Shown piece by piece: positions 8,685 to 16,374 of a stretch of 22,592 nucleotides of DNA; position 1 is the stretch's first letter, and every line of letters starts with the position of its first letter. The translations under genes and the position numbers were made by a program. Source of the stretch: an uncultured Lachnospiraceae bacterium (GTDB lineage: Bacteria; Bacillota; Clostridia; Lachnospirales; Lachnospiraceae); contig CAJURU010000040.1 of the NCBI GenBank assembly GCA_910588845.1, positions 1-22,592 of the forward strand, written 5' to 3'. The notes beneath the pieces are model-generated. The model was not told the DNA's origin. It saw only the letters and a program-made list of their open reading frames with translations, and did not search any database.

Positions 8685-9863
8685 TTAATATTTGCCAATG
8701 CGCTTTGAGATTACACGCGCAATATGATACGGCGGGGTTTCCATATGCTTTTTCACATTTTGCAGGCTTTCACGTATGGAAATATTCTGCGGGCAATGCT
8801 GTTCGCATTTCCCACATCTCAGGCATTTAGAGGCATTACTTGGATTCATGCGCAATGTCGTACACATCATATACGCTTTCATTCCCTGATACCAACTGTC
8901 CGTATATCTCATATTGTAAGCGGCAAAACAACCAGGGATATCTACGCCCGCCGGACAAGGCATACAGTAACCGCATCCTGTACAGGGTACTTTTATATAA
9001 CGATTAATTTCAGCTTTGACCTTCTCAATGACTTCCCGGTCACGCTCCGTCATACAGCCAACTTCTGCCTCCCTGGCAATCCTCACATTCTCTTCCACCT
9101 GGGCAGCGTCGTTCATGCCGGAAAGCACCACAGTCACTTCCGGCTGATCCCACAGCCAGCGCAGCCCCCATTCCGCGGGGCTCCGTCTAGGTTCCTCATT
9201 CTCCAATATCCTTGCCGCACTTTGGGGCAGCCCCTGCACCAGACGCCCTCCTCTGAGCGGCTCCATGATAATTACCGGCAGCCCCTTCTCATGCGCATAC
9301 TTTAAGCCTCTTCTTCCCGCCTGCGAATGTTCATCCATATAATTGTACTGAATCTGGCAGAAATCCCAGTCATAGGCGTCGAGAACTTTGATAAAATTAT
9401 CTGTGCCTCCATGGAAAGAGAAGCCTATATTCTGAATCTGCCCTTTGGCTTTTTTCTCTTCCATCCACTCTTGGATGCCAAATTCCTGCAACCGCCCCCA
9501 AGTTGCCACATCGTTGAGCATATGCATCAGGTAATATTCCACATGGTCGGTTTGCAAACGCTCTAACTGTTCCATAAAATACCGCTCTATGTCGCCCTTT
9601 TTCTTGACATAATAATGGGGCAGTTTTGTCGCTATCTTTACTTTATCACGGTATCCTTTCGCAAGGAACTTGCCCAGGCATGCTTCGCTCCCTCCATAAG
9701 TATATGCAGTATCAAAGTAATTCACGCCATGTTCTATGGCAATCTTCATCTGTTCTTCCGCTTTTTCCTGATCTATACCCGCGCCTTTCTTGGGAAAGCG
9801 CAGGCAGCCATAGCCTAAAATCGAAAGTTTATCCTCATTGGCCGAATTTAATCGGTATAACAT
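8685..9863 (-). CDS. Aldo/keto reductase with C-terminal 4Fe-4S ferredoxin domain
   Basis: A protein of 392 aa. The aldo/keto reductase barrel occupies about residues 1-280, with the catalytic tetrad candidates Asp51, Tyr56, Lys80 and His114 in FDTAYTYGG, IATKLP and YYLMHML. The C-terminal 100 residues hold a ferredoxin-like part, with CTGCGYCMPCPAGVDIP and CLRCGKCEQHCPQ, each a 4Fe-4S type cysteine cluster. This fused architecture is common in anaerobic Clostridia, and the physiological substrate is unknown. GGAGGAGATGTT precedes the start. The start codon is only 28 bases from the terminator of the upstream tRNA-Leu gene, which leaves little room for a separate promoter. Confidence 0.93.
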   Translation of the reverse strand: MLYRLNSANEDKLSILGYGCLRFPKKGAGIDQEKAEEQMKIAIEHGVNYFDTAYTYGGSEACLGKFLAKGYRDKVKIATKLPHYYVKKKGDIERYFMEQLERLQTDHVEYYLMHMLNDVATWGRLQEFGIQEWMEEKKAKGQIQNIGFSFHGGTDNFIKVLDAYDWDFCQIQYNYMDEHSQAGRRGLKYAHEKGLPVIIMEPLRGGRLVQGLPQSAARILENEEPRRSPAEWGLRWLWDQPEVTVVLSGMNDAAQVEENVRIAREAEVGCMTERDREVIEKVKAEINRYIKVPCTGCGYCMPCPAGVDIPGCFAAYNMRYTDSWYQGMKAYMMCTTLRMNPSNASKCLRCGKCEQHCPQNISIRESLQNVKKHMETPPYHIARVISKRIGKY

Positions 9864-9876
9864 AACATCTCCTCCG

Positions 9877-9888
9877 TTTCCTATAAGA
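9877..9888 (-). other. TCTTATAGGAAA motif after terminator (copy 1)
   Basis: This 12-base motif follows the U-tract of the tRNA-Leu(CAG) terminator and precedes the aldo/keto reductase ribosome binding site. The same 12 bases follow the leader terminator of the ABC-F gene (13203-13214), and a 9-base part follows the terminator of tRNA-Leu(AAG) at 22451-22459. Its role is unknown. Confidence 0.6.
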
Positions 9889-9891
9889 TAA

Positions 9892-9922
9892 AAAAAGCTG
9901 TTGCATTTAGCAACAGCTTTTT
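9892..9922 (-). terminator. Rho-independent terminator of tRNA-Leu(CAG)
   Basis: A perfect 13-base inverted repeat (arms 9892-9904 and 9910-9922, AAAAAGCTGTTGC and its complement) has a 5-base loop. Read on the minus strand the stem ends in a run of seven U. It starts 3 bases after the tRNA 3' end. The A/U symmetry would also let it work in the other direction. Confidence 0.93.
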
Positions 9923-9925
9923 ACA

Positions 9926-10009
9926 TGCAGGAGATGGGACTTGAACCCACACGATATTGCTACCACAGGCACCTGAAGCCTGCGCGTCTGCCAATTCCGC
10001 CACTCCTGC
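9926..10009 (-). tRNA. tRNA-Leu (anticodon CAG)
   Basis: A class II tRNA of 84 bases with a long variable arm. The acceptor stem is GCAGGAG/CTCCTGC with discriminator A at 9926 and no encoded CCA. The anticodon stem CAGGC/GCCTG encloses loop TTCAGGT, giving anticodon CAG for codon CUG. The T-arm is TGTGGGTTCAAGTCCCAT. It is transcribed from the consensus promoter at 10068-10096, with a leader of about 50 bases. Confidence 0.96.
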
Positions 10010-10067
10010 AACTATCTCGTTTTACTTTTCAGTTATTATAAACTGTTCTGTAAAACTCACAATAGCT

Positions 10068-10096
10068 ATTATATACAGGTCGGCGGCATTTGTCAA
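10068..10096 (-). promoter_or_regulatory. Consensus promoter of tRNA-Leu(CAG)
   Basis: TTGACA (10096-10091), a 17-base spacer, then TATAAT (10073-10068): a perfect match to the primary sigma consensus on the minus strand. The -35 box begins only 14 bases after the stop codon of the fibronectin-type protein gene. Confidence 0.93.
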
Positions 10097-10110
10097 CTAC
10101 TTTTTTAGAT

Positions 10111-11403
10111 TTAATAATAAGTATATGTAGTAGTTATCCTGAATCCTTTATTGTTCCAGTCATCACTCTTGACAGTCTTCTTGCCGTTTTTCTTCGACGC
10201 CACTACCTTATAGTAATAAGTTCCCGAGGAAAATTTAGAACCGTTGAATTTGCTGACAGTGTAACTCGTCTTAGAGGTTGTGCCAACCTTCTTAAATTTC
10301 CCATAGGTTCCTTGCGCCATATAAACCGTATAGTTCTTTGCACCCGACATCTTCTTCCAGGAAATTTTGACAGCGTCTACCGTCCTGTCTCCAACCTTCG
10401 CAGCTTTTATGCCCGACACATTCTTCGCAAACCAGCATATATCTGAGGGCTTGCCATATACCTTTTTCTTATTTACTGTAATATATCCCCTGACGCTGAT
10501 TCTCATAAACTGCGTATTCGTTAATTTCTTGTTGTTAATACGCACGCCTTTATTGGGGGCGGTTGATTTCACTGTGCCTTTACACAACGGTTTCTTGCCG
10601 CTCTTCCCATATATCGTATACTCATAGCCCTGTGCCGCATTACTCTTACTCCAGGAAAATACTGCTGTTTTAGCTTCCGGCTTAAAAGTGTTTCCACTTA
10701 TCATACCGCTGTTAATGAACTTCAACTTTGTAATCATTTTGGGCTTGGTAGCCATTTCTTTTATATCTGACAGATTAACCCCTTTTGCAGAGAATGGTTT
10801 ACTGCCGCCGCTCTTTCTGATAGGAATAATTACTACGCTGTATTTCGTATCGGCAGCTATGGATTTCGTCAACTTATAACTTGCCGTATTACCTGTTACA
10901 ACATCTACCCTCTTTCCTGTACCGTTGCTTTTAAGATAACGTATCTCATAAGCGTTCGCACCGGTAACTTTCTTCCAGCTCAATGTTATCTTCTTATCCT
11001 CCGCCTTCGTCTGCTTAACGCCGGTAACCTTGCCGGAAGGCGCCGTAACCGCTTCAAGGATATCAGACGTCGCTCCCCGCTCTTCATTCGCGTCAATGGC
11101 AGTCACCCTTATATAGTAAGATTTCCCTGCCGCCAGAGATGACATAATAAATCCTTTCTGCGCTGTCTCCCCGCTGCCATAGGTACTGCCCTGAAACGAT
11201 CTGTCCTGGCACCATTCAACCTCATATTTGGCGATATCGCCTGATGGAACATCCCATTCCACCTGTACCGCGCCTGAATTGGCTGCTGTCTGCTTTGGAA
11301 CTACCTTGCCTGGCGCCGCTTCCGCTTTGATCCCTATTCCAAGAAACAGAGCGCACGCCATAACCATAAAACTTACTTTTGCGACTTTTAAAAAGTTCTT
11401 CAT
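10111..11403 (-). CDS. Secreted fibronectin type III repeat protein
   Basis: A protein of 430 aa. The first 30 residues are a clear signal peptide: basic KNFLKVAK, a hydrophobic core, and an AEA-A cleavage-like site. The rest consists of about four fibronectin type III-like repeats of roughly 95 residues, recognisable by KITLSWKKVTGANAYEIRY, AVFSWSKSNAAQGYEYTIY and VKISWKKMSGAKNYTVYM. There is no LPxTG or other anchor, so it is probably released or loosely cell-associated. Such proteins are common in Lachnospiraceae and their ligands are unknown. The start at 11403 has GGGAGAGGAAACGT upstream; the longer frame (11427) begins inside the promoter palindrome. No clear terminator follows its stop codon. 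Confidence 0.9.
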   Translation of the reverse strand: MKNFLKVAKVSFMVMACALFLGIGIKAEAAPGKVVPKQTAANSGAVQVEWDVPSGDIAKYEVEWCQDRSFQGSTYGSGETAQKGFIMSSLAAGKSYYIRVTAIDANEERGATSDILEAVTAPSGKVTGVKQTKAEDKKITLSWKKVTGANAYEIRYLKSNGTGKRVDVVTGNTASYKLTKSIAADTKYSVVIIPIRKSGGSKPFSAKGVNLSDIKEMATKPKMITKLKFINSGMISGNTFKPEAKTAVFSWSKSNAAQGYEYTIYGKSGKKPLCKGTVKSTAPNKGVRINNKKLTNTQFMRISVRGYITVNKKKVYGKPSDICWFAKNVSGIKAAKVGDRTVDAVKISWKKMSGAKNYTVYMAQGTYGKFKKVGTTSKTSYTVSKFNGSKFSSGTYYYKVVASKKNGKKTVKSDDWNNKGFRITTTYTYY

Positions 11404-11420
11404 ACGTTTCCTCTCCCTTA

Positions 11421-11453
11421 CTTTCATTATATTTTTTATGGATATAATGAAAG
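11421..11453. promoter_or_regulatory. Perfect 12-base palindrome over the start point of the fibronectin-type gene
   Basis: CTTTCATTATAT (11421-11432) and its exact complement ATATAATGAAAG (11442-11453) are separated by 9 bases. One arm overlaps the -10 box and the other ends just before the ribosome binding site, so the pair brackets the predicted transcription start. It could be an operator, or a hairpin at the 5' end of the mRNA. Confidence 0.75.
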
Positions 11454-11480
11454 TGTACCACCACGCTTTTCCTTTGTCAA
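11452..11480 (-). promoter_or_regulatory. Promoter of the fibronectin-type protein gene
   Basis: TTGACA (11480-11475), a 17-base spacer, then TACACT (11457-11452). The -35 is perfect and the -10 matches four of six. The predicted start of transcription is near 11445, about 42 bases before the ATG. Confidence 0.85.
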
Positions 11481-11514
11481 TAATATCCCCCTCCGTTTTT
11501 AGATTTTTAGCGCC

Positions 11515-13035
11515 CTAAAACTCGACTACGGCCGTCGCGATCTTTTCGCGAAACACAGCGTCGTGCTCGACAAAGAGCATTGTCGGCTGATACTCAGACA
11601 ATACCTTTTCTATCTGCATCCTGGAAAACACATCCATGTAGTTGAGCGGTTCGTCCCACACATAAAGATGCGCCGGCGAAAGCAGGCTGGCCGCCAGCAA
11701 TATTTTCTTCTTCTGCCCCTCAGAATAATTCTCCATGTTTTTGGAAAACTGCACGCGCTCTGTGCCAAGCTGCCTGAGTATTGCACAAAACAGGCTCTCC
11801 TCAAGCCCCCTTTGCGCACAGAATTCAGAAATCCCGCCCCGAAGCATGGACGTGTCCTGATTAACATAAGAGATCACCAACCCCGATGACGTCTCGCAAA
11901 TCCCAGACTCCGAAACCGGTAAGCTATGTTTCTCCACACCTGCTTTTTGTAAAATCATTTTCAGGAGCGTGGATTTTCCACACCCATTCTCCCCATGCAG
12001 CGCAAGCCGTTCACCTCTGCTCAGTGTAAAAGACAAATTTGTAAAGAGCGGTTTTTCCGCATCTGTATATGCAAGCGTATAATCTTTGACCTGGATCAGT
12101 GTGTCTTTGTGATGCGCACGCAGCGTCATCTTCAAATCTACCGTCTGCTCCAACTCCGCCAGAAGCCCTTCTTTTTCCTCTATTTCCCGGTTAATCCGTC
12201 TTTGCATCTGCCTGACACGGCTCTGCATCTTTTTCGTCTTCGCGCCAATGTACGCTCTCGTAGGCCTGTCCGGCTCTTTTAGCGGGTCGAAACCGATTTT
12301 GGTATTTTCATTCTTGTCCGCCCATACGGATGCCTGCGCCGCGGCCCGCCGCAGCTTGCGGATTTCCTTTTGATGCTTCTCATTCTCCGCCAACGCAAAC
12401 GAATCCTGGCGCCGCTTATTCTCCCACCAGCTCGTGAAATTGCCTTTCTGTACCTCGATACTCTGTCTGTTCAGCACGAGAATGTGGTCTACACAGCCAT
12501 CCAGCAAATCCCGGTCATGCGACACCAGGATAAAGCCTTTCTTAGAAGACAGGTATGCCTTTACATCCTGCCTGGATTTTTCATCCAGATGATTCGTCGG
12601 TTCATCAATCAGCAGAAAATCATTTTCCCCCGAAAACAGAACGGACAATAATATTTTCGTGCGTTCTCCAGGACTCAGCGTGCCAAATTGACGATAGAGG
12701 ATTTGCGCGCTTTCACATAGTTTTTCCAATTCGCAGATAACCCGCCAGATTTCGCACTGCTGCTTCATTTCCTCCAGAAATTCTGCTGCCGTCAGCTGCA
12801 TTTGTTCCTGCGTAATGCTGTATGGAAAATAATCAAACAACGCCGGAGAGGCGATACTACCCTCATATGGATAGTTTCCCATCAGCAAATTGAGAAACGT
12901 TGTCTTCCCTTTGCCGTTGCGCCCGAGAAGTCCCAGCTTCCAATCTGTGTCGATAGAAAAAGACGCATCTTCAAAAATATTATCAAAACTTCCTTCATAG
13001 GAAAACGTCAAGCCATTTACATTTATCTGTGCCAT
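11515..13035 (-). CDS. Lsa/CplR-like ABC-F ribosome protection ATPase
   Basis: A soluble protein of 506 aa with two ABC ATPase domains and no membrane segment. Domain 1 has Walker A GRNGKGKT (38-45), signature SPGER and Walker B FLLIDEPTNHLD (140-151). Domain 2 has Walker A GENGCGKS (348-355), signature YSEGQ and Walker B VWDEPLNYMD. A basic, coiled-coil linker (about 200-300) lies between and corresponds to the antibiotic-resistance domain that reaches the peptidyl transferase centre. DWKLGLLGRNGKGKTT and the overall spacing resemble Lsa, Vga and clostridial CplR proteins, which dislodge lincosamides, pleuromutilins and streptogramin A; the drug range here is inferred. The start at 13035 has GGAGG 7 bases upstream. 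A long leader with hairpins precedes it. Confidence 0.92.
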   Translation of the reverse strand: MAQINVNGLTFSYEGSFDNIFEDASFSIDTDWKLGLLGRNGKGKTTFLNLLMGNYPYEGSIASPALFDYFPYSITQEQMQLTAAEFLEEMKQQCEIWRVICELEKLCESAQILYRQFGTLSPGERTKILLSVLFSGENDFLLIDEPTNHLDEKSRQDVKAYLSSKKGFILVSHDRDLLDGCVDHILVLNRQSIEVQKGNFTSWWENKRRQDSFALAENEKHQKEIRKLRRAAAQASVWADKNENTKIGFDPLKEPDRPTRAYIGAKTKKMQSRVRQMQRRINREIEEKEGLLAELEQTVDLKMTLRAHHKDTLIQVKDYTLAYTDAEKPLFTNLSFTLSRGERLALHGENGCGKSTLLKMILQKAGVEKHSLPVSESGICETSSGLVISYVNQDTSMLRGGISEFCAQRGLEESLFCAILRQLGTERVQFSKNMENYSEGQKKKILLAASLLSPAHLYVWDEPLNYMDVFSRMQIEKVLSEYQPTMLFVEHDAVFREKIATAVVEF

Positions 13036-13106
13036 TTCCATCCCTCCTTCATGCCCCATCCTGCTGCAAGAAGCAAACTGCCGAAAGCTTACTTATCGGA
13101 ACAAAG

Positions 13107-13132
13107 TGTGCAGTCGCTTTAGCGACTAACAC
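13107..13132 (-). promoter_or_regulatory. Leader hairpin close to the ABC-F ribosome binding site
   Basis: AGTCGC (13112-13117) and GCGACT (13122-13127) form a perfect hairpin with a TTTA loop, extended by partly paired GTG/CAC ends. It lies about 60 bases upstream of the ABC-F ribosome binding site and may be part of the leader switch. Confidence 0.6.
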
Positions 13133-13161
13133 CTCTTGCACGAGTGCGCATATCATTTTTA

Positions 13162-13214
13162 TCTTATAGGAAGACACTTTCATGCTTTAGCGTGACAAAG
13201 CCTTTCCTATAAGA
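13162..13214 (-). promoter_or_regulatory. Large leader hairpin with TCTTATAGGAA arms
   Basis: TCTTATAGGAA (13162-13172) and its exact complement TTCCTATAAGA (13204-13214) flank a 31-base loop that itself holds CTTT/AAAG pairing. It directly follows the leader terminator. The arms contain the same post-terminator motif seen at 9877-9888. Confidence 0.75.
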
Positions 13215-13249
13215 CAAAAATAGAGCCGTTTGCCGCCAAACAGCTCCAT
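13187..13249 (-). CDS. Possible 20-residue leader peptide overlapping the ABC-F leader terminator
   Basis: An ATG at 13249 opens a frame of 20 codons (MELFGGKRLYF then CLIGKALSR) ending with TAA at 13187. TGAGGT lies about 10 bases upstream. The frame runs through both arms of the terminator hairpin and the 5' arm of the next hairpin, so ribosomes on it would change folding of the leader. Leader peptides of this kind control several ABC-F genes, but the coding status here is inferred from position only. A longer in-frame start (about 43 codons) also exists near 13318. Confidence 0.4.
   Translation of the reverse strand: MELFGGKRLYFCLIGKALSR
13216..13247 (-). terminator. Rho-independent terminator in the ABC-F leader
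   Basis: On the minus strand, GGAGCTGTTTG, loop GCGG, and CAAACGGCTCT form an 11-base stem with one G-U pair, followed by ATTTTTGT. It lies downstream of the leader promoter and about 180 bases before the ABC-F start codon, so it would act as an attenuator. It could alternatively end transcripts from the sensor-kinase operon. Confidence 0.85.
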
Positions 13250-13424
13250 TATATTAACAACCTCATGATACAGAATACATGACGGAAAAACACAAACAAT
13301 GCCCTCAAAAATCATCATGGCATAGACGTTACTTTACAATAACAGATTTTTCCGCACAAAAAGAGGTTATGAGAATATAATCTACTTCTGGCAGCACGAG
13401 AATAAAGTGGGCAATCCCACCTCA

Positions 13425-13453
13425 CCCCCTTCCCCCAATCTTGGGGAAGGGGG
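13425..13453. repeat. G/C-rich inverted repeat in the ABC-F leader
   Basis: CCCCCTTCCCC (13425-13435) and GGGGAAGGGGG (13443-13453) pair perfectly over 11 bases, with a short loop. There is no U-tract on either strand. It may be a leader hairpin, a weak transcript end for the sensor-kinase operon, or a dispersed G/C repeat. Confidence 0.7.
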
Positions 13454-13493
13454 CTTCGTTAATTATAACTATCTTCCTGCAATCAAAAGTAAA

Positions 13494-13505
13494 TTATATA
13501 ATCAT
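13494..13505 (-). CDS. Possible three-codon leader minigene (Met-Ile-Ile-stop)
   Basis: The ABC-F leader carries a very strong ribosome binding site, AGGAGAGAGGTG, 5 bases before ATG ATT ATA TAA. No longer frame uses this start. Either it is a true minigene or the site is a remnant. It is the first translatable position after the predicted promoter. Confidence 0.35.
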   Translation of the reverse strand: MII

Positions 13506-13537
13506 CTTTTCACCTCTCTCCTAAAAATTATGAAGTC

Positions 13538-13567
13538 ATTCTATCATACGCTCATTTCACCTGTCAA
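13538..13567 (-). promoter_or_regulatory. Promoter of the ABC-F leader
   Basis: TTGACA (13567-13562), an 18-base spacer, then TAGAAT (13543-13538). The predicted start is near 13531, giving a 5' leader of nearly 500 bases before the ABC-F start codon. The gap 13036-13624 is filled by this leader; apart from the listed hairpins and minigenes I see no gene in it. Confidence 0.75.
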
Positions 13568-13594
13568 CCGAAAATATCAATTTCCCGGTGAAGC

Positions 13595-13623
13595 CGGTAA
13601 CAATTAAGGCTGAATCGTTACCG
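13595..13623. repeat. Inverted repeat just after the sensor kinase gene
   Basis: CGGTAAC (13595-13601) and GTTACCG (13617-13623) are exact complements 15 bases apart, starting 2 bases past the kinase stop codon. No U-tract follows, so terminator function is uncertain. Confidence 0.5.
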
Positions 13624-13624
13624 T

Positions 13625-14869
13625 TTATGCCCTCACAAAAATGACTGTAACAAACATCTGCCCTTCCTTTATTTCTGCAAAGACCTCCCCCTGCATCTTA
13701 TGCATAAGCTGGCGGCAGATATACAGACCCAGCCCGCTGCCGCCGACATTATCTGCGTTTGTACCTCTGACAAAACTCTCAAAAATATGCGTGAGCTCCG
13801 TTTCCGGCAGCGTGCAGCCTGTATTTCTCACCGTTACAAGCTGACAGTCCTCTTCCTGCGAAAACGTCAGCGCAATCTCATGCCCATCCCCATATTTTGC
13901 GGCATTTTCCATAATATTCTGTAAGACCTCCACACTGCGGTCAAAGTCGCCCCGCAGCATACAGTTTGTATATTCGCCTACCATAAATTCCGTCTTCAAA
14001 ATCGCCAGCTTTTCACAATAATAACCGGCAATCTTTTCTACAAGCTGCGATAAATAGAATTCCCCCTGCCCGACTTCAAGGTCCAGGAAATCGCTGCTTG
14101 ACGCCTCAATAATCTGCGCGAGGAAGTTTTCTATCTCATCCGCCTTTGCACCTATGTTCCCCGCAATCTCTAACTGCTTTTGACGCCCGCTGTAAAGCCC
14201 CTTGGAAAGCGCCTTCGCATACAGCTTTATGGCTGACAGAGGGGTCTTAATGTCATGGGAAAGCGAGAGCACAAGCGTCTTTTTTTCCCTCTGTAAACGA
14301 AGCTCGCTCTCCCTGTGATATTCAAGGTTTTCCCGCAGCATATTGAGCCCCCAGACAAACCTGCCAAAGAAACGGTATCTGTTTTCCTTAATCGGCGATG
14401 AGAGGTTTCCCCGGGAAAGCTCATACGGCACATCGCTCAACTCCCCGAAGGGCTTGATGATCTTACGCCAAAGAAAAAGCATAATGCACAGAATAAAAAC
14501 AGACATCACGATAAGAATGAGATTGACGTCCAGGACAAATTTGCGGTATTCCCGCCCGGGGCGAAACACATAATCAAAACGGTATGCGACATTATCAATC
14601 ACTCTCACAGCATAATCAAATTCCCCCTCCTCAAAAAAGGCGGCGTCCACGCGCCCTTCACATCGTGCAATATTTTTCACATATTGGCAGTCCGACAGAC
14701 GAATACTTTCTAATCCATCTTCCAAAATCCCATAAGCGAGCCTGTCAATCTCCACGCGGTAGGGACTGCCGCTGTTTTGAGACGATGGCAGCAAGAGCAG
14801 ATTTGCCGCCAGAAAAACGGCGGCAATAACGGCAACAGCCGCTGCAAATATTTTACGGAAACTTTTCAT
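13625..14869 (-). CDS. Two-component sensor histidine kinase
   Basis: A membrane kinase of 414 aa. Transmembrane segment 1 spans about 7-27, an extracellular sensor region of some 85 residues follows, and transmembrane segment 2 spans about 112-134, leading into a HAMP-like linker. The dimerisation box SLSHDIKTPLSAIK has the phospho-acceptor His205. The ATP-binding domain shows the N box QNIMENAAKYG and the G box GGSGLGLYICRQ. The long extracellular loop separates it from the intramembrane BceS type. Its ATG overlaps the response regulator stop codon (ATGA), so the two are translationally coupled. It is the last gene of the permease-ATPase-regulator-kinase operon, and its signal is unknown. 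Confidence 0.94.
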   Translation of the reverse strand: MKSFRKIFAAAVAVIAAVFLAANLLLLPSSQNSGSPYRVEIDRLAYGILEDGLESIRLSDCQYVKNIARCEGRVDAAFFEEGEFDYAVRVIDNVAYRFDYVFRPGREYRKFVLDVNLILIVMSVFILCIMLFLWRKIIKPFGELSDVPYELSRGNLSSPIKENRYRFFGRFVWGLNMLRENLEYHRESELRLQREKKTLVLSLSHDIKTPLSAIKLYAKALSKGLYSGRQKQLEIAGNIGAKADEIENFLAQIIEASSSDFLDLEVGQGEFYLSQLVEKIAGYYCEKLAILKTEFMVGEYTNCMLRGDFDRSVEVLQNIMENAAKYGDGHEIALTFSQEEDCQLVTVRNTGCTLPETELTHIFESFVRGTNADNVGGSGLGLYICRQLMHKMQGEVFAEIKEGQMFVTVIFVRA

Positions 14870-15528
14870 AGGAACTTATACCCCACGCCCCAGACCGTGA
14901 GAATTTTCTGAGGTTCTTTTGGGTTTTCTTCTATCTTCTGCCGCAGCCATTTGATGTGTACGGTCAGCGTCTGCGGCTCAGAAAAGCTGTCGCTGCCCCA
15001 GACCTGGCGAAACAGGAATTCCTTGCTCAATGCTTTTCCTCTGTTTTCGACCAACAAAAGCAGCAAATCAAACTCTTTGGCTGTCATTTCCAGAGGCGCG
15101 CCGTCTTTGCAGACTGTCCGGCTCTCTTTATTTAAGGTAAGATTACCCTCTGAAATTTCATCGAGCGAATACCGCCGTTTAAAAATACCTTTTATTTTCG
15201 CCAGCAGGATATCTATGTCATAGGGCTTCTCAATGTAATCGTCCGCGCCCAGCAGTAGCCCGTTTAATTTGTCATCCTTCGTAGTTTTCGCGCTCACAAT
15301 GAGAATTGGCGTGTTGCTCTGTTCCCGGATTTTTGCGCATATGGAAAAGCCATCCATGCCAGGCAGCATAACGTCAAGCACGAGAAGCCTTGCGCCATAC
15401 CGTTCATATAACGCCGCCGCCTTTTCCCCTGTCGCCGCAACCGATACGACGTAACCCTCCGCGCGCAGGAAGTCGCAAAGCAGCCCCGCCAGCTCTTCGT
15501 TGTCTTCCACAATTAAAATGTCTGTCAT
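14866..15528 (-). CDS. OmpR-family response regulator
   Basis: A protein of 220 aa. The receiver domain (about 1-115) has the acidic pair EDN, the phospho-acceptor Asp52 in LVLDVMLPGMDGF, and the switch Lys in EKPYD. The C-terminal winged helix (about 125-220) shows LTAKEFDLLLLLVENRGKALS and the recognition helix region TVHIKWLRQKIEENP with the GVGYKF ending. GGGAGGTG six bases upstream decides the start at 15528; the longer GTG start lies inside this site. It is paired with the kinase downstream (4-base overlap), and its likely target is its own transporter operon. The 62 bases before it hold no convincing promoter. Confidence 0.95.
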   Translation of the reverse strand: MTDILIVEDNEELAGLLCDFLRAEGYVVSVAATGEKAAALYERYGARLLVLDVMLPGMDGFSICAKIREQSNTPILIVSAKTTKDDKLNGLLLGADDYIEKPYDIDILLAKIKGIFKRRYSLDEISEGNLTLNKESRTVCKDGAPLEMTAKEFDLLLLLVENRGKALSKEFLFRQVWGSDSFSEPQTLTVHIKWLRQKIEENPKEPQKILTVWGVGYKFL

Positions 15529-15590
15529 GCTCGGCACCTCCCAAAATATTTGTCATCTAACTTCCAGTCTCCTAAAACGGCTCCACCGTC

Positions 15591-16358
15591 TTACCATCCC
15601 ATTTCCATCAGCCAGTTATTGAGCGCGCGTTCACGCTCGCGCAGCTGCGTGGGGGACGTATATCTGTCCAGATTATACTCTCCCTTAATATTTCCGTCAA
15701 CAATATAAAATACCCGCGTACATTTCGCTGCAACCTTGACGTCATGGGTGACAAGCATGACAGTCGTGCCCTCGCCGTTTATTTTCGCGAGCTCTTCCAT
15801 CACCTCGTCGGAAGAGCTGCGGTTTAACGCCCCGGTCGGTTCATCGGCAAATATCATTTTCGGCTTATTCATCATGCTCCGGCAAATACAGGCGCGCTGA
15901 AGCTGCCCGCCGGACACCTCATTGATATCGTTATCGGCTATCTCAATTATGCCGAGTTTGCGCATGAGATCCTGCCCCCGGCCCATAGTTTGCTTACGGC
16001 TTTCCTTAATTTTTCTGGACTGGCAGGCTGGAAGTATAATATTGTCCAGCACTGTGAGGTTTTTCATCATATACATCTGCTGGAAGATAAATCCCATCTC
16101 GTCCAGACGGAGATTAGCCAGTTCACGCGCTGAAAGTTTGGCGATGTTTTTCCCACAAAAATCCACTTTCCCTGCCGTGACGGTGTCCATCCCGGAAACT
16201 GCATACAAAAGCGTGGACTTACCGGAGCCGGACGGCCCCATAACCGCGGCCATCTCTCCTTCTTTGATGCTGAAATTCACATTTTTCAAGACATTATTCT
16301 GTCGTTTGTTTACAATATACGTTTTACAGAGATCTTTCACTTCCAAAACATTACTCAT
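15591..16358 (-). CDS. ABC transporter ATP-binding protein (MacB/LolD type)
   Basis: A protein of 255 aa. Walker A is GPSGSGKST at 41-49, the Q-loop is in FIFQQMYMM, the signature is VSGGQLQRACICR, Walker B is MIFADEPTGAL, and the H-loop is in VTHD. The ADEPTGAL and FIFQ patterns are typical of MacB/LolD/BceA-like ATPases that energise FtsX-type permeases. A C-terminal tail of about 25 residues follows the core. It starts 16 bases after the permease gene, with GAAAGGATGAAG upstream, and partners with that permease. Confidence 0.95.
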   Translation of the reverse strand: MSNVLEVKDLCKTYIVNKRQNNVLKNVNFSIKEGEMAAVMGPSGSGKSTLLYAVSGMDTVTAGKVDFCGKNIAKLSARELANLRLDEMGFIFQQMYMMKNLTVLDNIILPACQSRKIKESRKQTMGRGQDLMRKLGIIEIADNDINEVSGGQLQRACICRSMMNKPKMIFADEPTGALNRSSSDEVMEELAKINGEGTTVMLVTHDVKVAAKCTRVFYIVDGNIKGEYNLDRYTSPTQLRERERALNNWLMEMGW

Positions 16359-16374
16359 AATTACTTCATCCTTT

